DNA from: Sarcocystis neurona
Lineage: Eukaryota; Apicomplexa; Conoidasida; Eucoccidiorida; Sarcocystidae
Direction of reading: 5' to 3'
Length of the DNA: 64,000 bases
NCBI GenBank assembly: GCA_000727475.1
Contig: KL647310.1
Location: 1,756,849 to 1,820,848 of the forward strand
Shown: piece after piece, positions 60,401-64,000 of the stretch
How the letters are laid out: each line of letters begins with the position of its first letter
Position numbering within the stretch: position 1 is the first letter of the stretch
Position numbers and translations under genes: made by a program
The notes under the pieces: generated by a model
Database searches by the model: none
Told to the model about the DNA's origin: nothing
The model's input: the letters and a program-made list of their open reading frames with translations, nothing else

Positions 60401-63400
60401 TGCTTTGCGGGAGCTGCGGTCGAGGTAGGCTGCACGAGGTGAGAAGTGATTTCTACAGGTCGCTAGGGAGCAGCAGAAGTGGGAGACGCTTGCGAGTGCG
60501 TGGACTGGCGTCACCAAGAAGCAGCAGCAGCAGCCACACAGGTCTTTCTGCTTGGGAGAGCTGCACTAGATGTTTTTGTCTCGTGTGCTTCGGTCTTTCG
60601 AGCGGAAAGGAGCTCTTCTGCTGTGTTTCTTCATGGCGCAGCAGCAGCAGCAATGTAGTTACGCGCAGATGCGGCGGACAGGGCAGGAGCCATCCCTGTT
60701 CGAGTGGAAGGGACAGCAGCAGCTGCTGCGACGGTCGCCCGACGGAGTACAGCCACGGCAGGCGCAGCAGCAGTCGCGACAGCCAAGGCAGCAGGAACAG
60801 CGAGAACAGCAGCACCCGGTGCGAGCGTTCGTTCCGTATAAGCAGCTGCAGCAGTCAGCTGAGCAGCAGCAGTCAGGTGAGCAGCAGCAGTCAGATGAGC
60901 AGCAGCACCTCGAGCGAGAACAGCAGACGAATGCTCAGCAACGTCCGGTGCCTAGGAACGGTGGCCGCCGCAGCAGATAAAAGAAGCTGCTGCTGGTGCG
61001 GCAGCCGCCTGCCGCAAGTGTTGCCGCCCTGGCTGGAGCCGTGGCTGCTGCAGGTGGAGAAGCTTCTGTGCGCTGCTGTGTCTCCCTCTGCAGCTGCTGG
61101 CCAACGTTTGCTGGCACGGGACACTGCTGCAGCAGCAGGAGGACTGACGAGTCTGCGTGACACGGGAGCTGCAGCAGGTCGCGCGGCTGCAGAAGGAGCA
61201 GCAGGAGCAGCTCGGCGGCCACACCCGGCTGTTGTTCTCTCCTTTTGTGAGCAGCTCGCGGCTGCAGCACCTCTAGCGCGGCAAGCCTGCAGCTGCTGTC
61301 AAATACGTGCTGCTGCCGCGTGGCTCGCTGCTGCTCGATGTATCCGCTGTCACCTCCTCGCACCTGCTGCAGCAGCAGCAGGTAGCAGGCAAGGCAAAGG
61401 ACGAGAGAGTACCTTCTGGGCCGATGCCTCTTCTCTTCGCAGACCTTCACTTTCTGCTGGTAGTGCAGCAGCAAGGGTCTGCTTCGCTCAAGCTTCTGCT
61501 ATAGCCGCCGCTCCTGCTGAGCCTCCCCATGTGGCTCAAGCTGCTACTGGTGGTTGGAGAGTTGCTGCTGCTCTTGAGTTCGGTGGCGCTGCTGCAGGAC
61601 CTGCTGCGCTTCAGGCGGTTGCTGTTGCTGCTGCTGCAGAAGAAGCAGAGTATGTCGATTGTCAGCAGAGGACTGCTACTGTGCAGCTGTGGGGAGATGA
61701 TTTGTGCGTACGTACAGCGCTGCGGCTGCTGTCGCTGTTTGCACGTAGTGACTGTGTTAGCAAGCAGTTACAGCAGCTCTACGTTGGCCAGCAGCAGCAG
61801 CAGCAGTTCTACTGTAAGCATTTGCAGCGTTCTAACGAGCAGCAGCAGCAACAGATCGGTCGGCAGGTGGAGCAGGAGCCCTACGAGGAGCAGCAGCAGC
61901 AGCGGGTCTGTCGGCAGGTGGAACAGCAGCCCTACGACGAACAGGAGCAGCCGCAGGTCTGTGGACAGGTGCAGCAACAGCGTTCCCACGGGCAGCAGCA
62001 GCAGCAGCTTCGGCACTGGCAGCATGAAGTTACCGATGATGATGCGCAGCAGCAGCAGCAGCACGTCCTCCAACAGCCGTGCTGCGGTCCACCCTGCGAA
62101 ACGCACACGCCAAAGGCCTCTGCTGCACAGCAGCCGAAGCGCAGGCAACAGCAGCAGCAACGCACACAGAAACAACTTAACAGGCAGCAGCAGACTCCGC
62201 AACAGCAGTGGATGCGTCACCTACAGATAAAGCGGCAGCTGGAAAGGCAGGAGAGCGTGCAGCAACAGAGATTTCCCGTGAAGGCACAGCCGACAGGGAC
62301 AGATGAGCAGGAGGCCAGGAGGCAGCAGACGGAGGTCTCAAACGGCGGTGGGGTGAAGCCCGACAGTGACTGCGTTGTGCAGCAGCAGCTGCTGCTGTTG
62401 CACCAGTTTATTCATGAACGAGCGGCGGTGCTGCATACGCTTCTTCACTACGCTGCTGCAATGAGGCAACGCCAGTCTGCAGGTGTACCAATGTCTACGG
62501 AAGGAGCGGCAGCAAGTGGCTTTGCGGCTGCAGCCGCGCGTGCACGCTTCACTACCGAAGAGCTCGTCGACTTCATTGAGGTGTACGTACACCTGAGCAA
62601 ACACCCAGAACTGCTGACGTTCCCCACAGCACGTGCAGCATACGAACGAATACCCGGTCACGCAGAGGATGAAGCTGCAGCAGAGCTAGCCACAGCTGCA
62701 GCAACAGCACGTGCAGAAGACGCTCCAAAAGCGCGTGTACTCACGGCTGCACGGGCAGCCGAGGGCGAGGGGACAGCAGATACTGTTGCAGCAGAGGAAG
62801 CAACAGCGACTGCAGCATCTGAAGAGGCAACTGCAGCTGGGGCAGCAGAAGACGCGACTGCAGATGCAGAAGCAACAGCAGCAGAAACCACAGATGCAGC
62901 TGTCACAGCAGCAGCAACCGCAGATATAGCAGCAGCACCTGCAGCAAGAGTAACAGCAGCCCCGTCAGCAGGTGAGGCAGCAGCAGATGTAGCAGCACAA
63001 GAAGCAGCAGCGACAGATGGAGGAGCAGGAAGCGCAGAAGAAGACTTAGCAACCGCAGCAGACAGAGCCGTGTGGGTCTCGTCAGCCGGGCGCCCTGCTG
63101 CAGCAACACCAGCAGCACTGCCATTTTTATTTGAGGAGGACGCTTCTGTAGCAGCGAGAGGCCCATCGCCAGCAACAGCAACGGCTGCTGTGCGAGGAAG
63201 TAGAAACGTGTACGATAGTTCGTGGGGAACGGTGAATTTTCCGCGTGTGGGGTGTCGGACAGCGACGCAGAATGAGGAGGACGGCGGAACGGATAGTGCA
63301 ACTGCTGCTGCTTCCTCAGCTGGGCCTGCTGCTGTTTCGCCAGGCCTTTTTACTGGCGTCGATTTCGTCGAAAGAGCCGCTGCTGCTGCTGCTGAGCGCT

Positions 63401-64000
63401 CTGCTGCAGCATTCTCGCCAGCTCCACTCGTGGCCTGTGACCCTCCCGTTACTTCGAGTTCTGCTGCTGCCGCTGCTCCTGCTGTTAATACGCATCGTCC
63501 GGCCGCTGCTCTTGTTTCTCTGACTTCCCGTGCTGCAGCCTTTCCTGGTGACCGTGGGGTCGCTGCTGCTGTTGCTGCTGCTTCTTTGTATTGTACTTGT
63601 GGTGGCATTACTGCTGCAGTGGCGTGCGCAGCTGACGAGGAGGCGCGCTGCTGGGGACCGCATCAAGAAGACACTGGAGATGTGACTTCGGGGAACTTTT
63701 TCCTGCTTTATAAACAACTTCTCTATGAGATGATTTTCCACGCCGTGCTGCCGAGTGCCTCCGCAGACGTTCTGCAGGTGTCTGTACACCCCACTTACGC
63801 TGTAAAGACAGCGCGTTTAAATCTGTCGCAGCTCGTTCGTCTTCTCTCTGCTTTCCCTCTTCCCGCAGATAATCCTCCCACGCCTCTCCCCAATTTCTCG
63901 GCAGCTCTCCCCTCTCCACCTGTCTTTTCTCTGACCTCTCCCGCTTCTTCTTCTTCTTTTGCTTCTCTTTCTTCTTCACAGATTGTAGCTCCCTGCTGCT
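57488..64000 (+). CDS. Very large low-complexity protein, interrupted by gap, runs off right edge
   Basis: From 59533 to 64000 one plus-strand frame is open for 1,489 codons with no stop. It is Leu/Ala-rich after the gap, Ser/Cys-rich at 59880-60960, Ala-rich to 61660, Gln-rich at 61770-62330, then Ala-rich to 63640. Ordinary helical stretches occur between runs: QLWGDDLCVRTALRLLSLF (about 61684), LLLHQFIHERAAVLHTLLHY (about 62394) and FTTEELVDFIEVYVHLSKHP (about 62551). A likely intron at 63778-63981 (CAG/GTGTCT to TTCACAG) precedes another exon. Upstream of the gap, 57488-57760 (basic helical VATERLRQGTLRAAAALLQQ) and 57832-58056 look coding-like, but exon joins are unresolved. At 60570-60980 a Gln-rich alternative frame is also protein-like, so the Ser-rich part may not be the real frame. 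Function unknown; 61000-63777 is the safest part. Confidence 0.55.
58975..59532. other. Assembly gap (558 N) inside CTG repeats
   Basis: The gap is flanked on both sides by GCGCTGCTGCTG-type runs (58880-58974 and 59533-59670). Its true length is unknown, so the frame relation across it is not reliable. Confidence 0.99.
61855..61985 (+). repeat. Protein-level tandem repeat RQVEQ.PY.EQ..Q.VC
   Basis: Within the large open frame the unit RQVEQEPYEEQQQQRVC is followed by RQVEQQPYDEQEQPQVC and a shorter GQVQQQ copy. The DNA period is about 60 bases. In this block both the Gln runs and the intervening acidic residues are conserved. Confidence 0.75.
63778..63981 (+). other. Probable 204-nt intron, stop-free and divisible by three
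   Basis: The donor CTGCAG/GTGTCT and acceptor TTCTTCTTCACAG/ATTG bound a C/T-rich stretch. Because it has no in-frame stop and its length is a multiple of three, translation would continue if it were retained. Confidence 0.5.

Overview
The window looks like nuclear DNA of an avian coccidian, most probably Eimeria. Three things point there: dense CAG/CTG triplet tracts that read as homopolymer runs of Gln, Ala, Ser or Leu inside exons; long introns full of (TA)n/(TG)n microsatellites; and alternating triplet-rich and triplet-poor segments of the kind described for E. tenella chromosomes. There is no bacterial-style gene organisation, and no rRNA, tRNA, CRISPR array or intact mobile element was recognised. 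Gene models here are hand-spliced from GT..AG sites, phase compatibility and family motifs. Two N gaps are present (18876-18875+647 = 19522, and 58975-59532). || Layout: (1) 917-7813, minus strand: a multi-exon gene whose start lies at 7813, with one N-terminal membrane segment and a large Gln/Glu-rich insert; the first exons resemble the CLPTM1 family, and the gene may continue off the left edge. (2) 7814-13849: a 6 kb divergent intergenic region whose two outer parts are polypyrimidine on the coding strand of the gene they precede. (3) 13850-32064, plus strand: the clearest gene, the U4/U6.U5 tri-snRNP splicing factor PRP6, nine exons over 18.2 kb, predicted 1,355 residues. (4) 32065-39915: a triplet-poor intergenic stretch, becoming CAG-rich from about 36.7 kb. 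(5) 39916-48451, plus strand: an unrecognised multi-exon gene with Gln-rich, coiled-coil and Ser/Ala-rich parts. (6) 48452-53600: mostly triplet-poor intergenic DNA. (7) about 54036-56132, plus strand: a small, poorly resolved gene whose last two exons are reasonably clear. (8) about 57488 to the right edge, plus strand: a very large low-complexity protein; one reading frame is open from the gap at 59533 to base 64000, 1,489 codons. || The genes do not form a pathway or operon. PRP6 is a housekeeping nuclear splicing factor; the CLPTM1-like protein would be an ER/secretory membrane protein. The most interesting features are non-coding: a 12-bp palindrome (GTGTACGTACAC) present six times, a very high density of GCATGC in the first introns of the two divergent genes, strand-specific polypyrimidine tracts ahead of gene starts, and several families of diverged minisatellites confined to introns and intergenic DNA.
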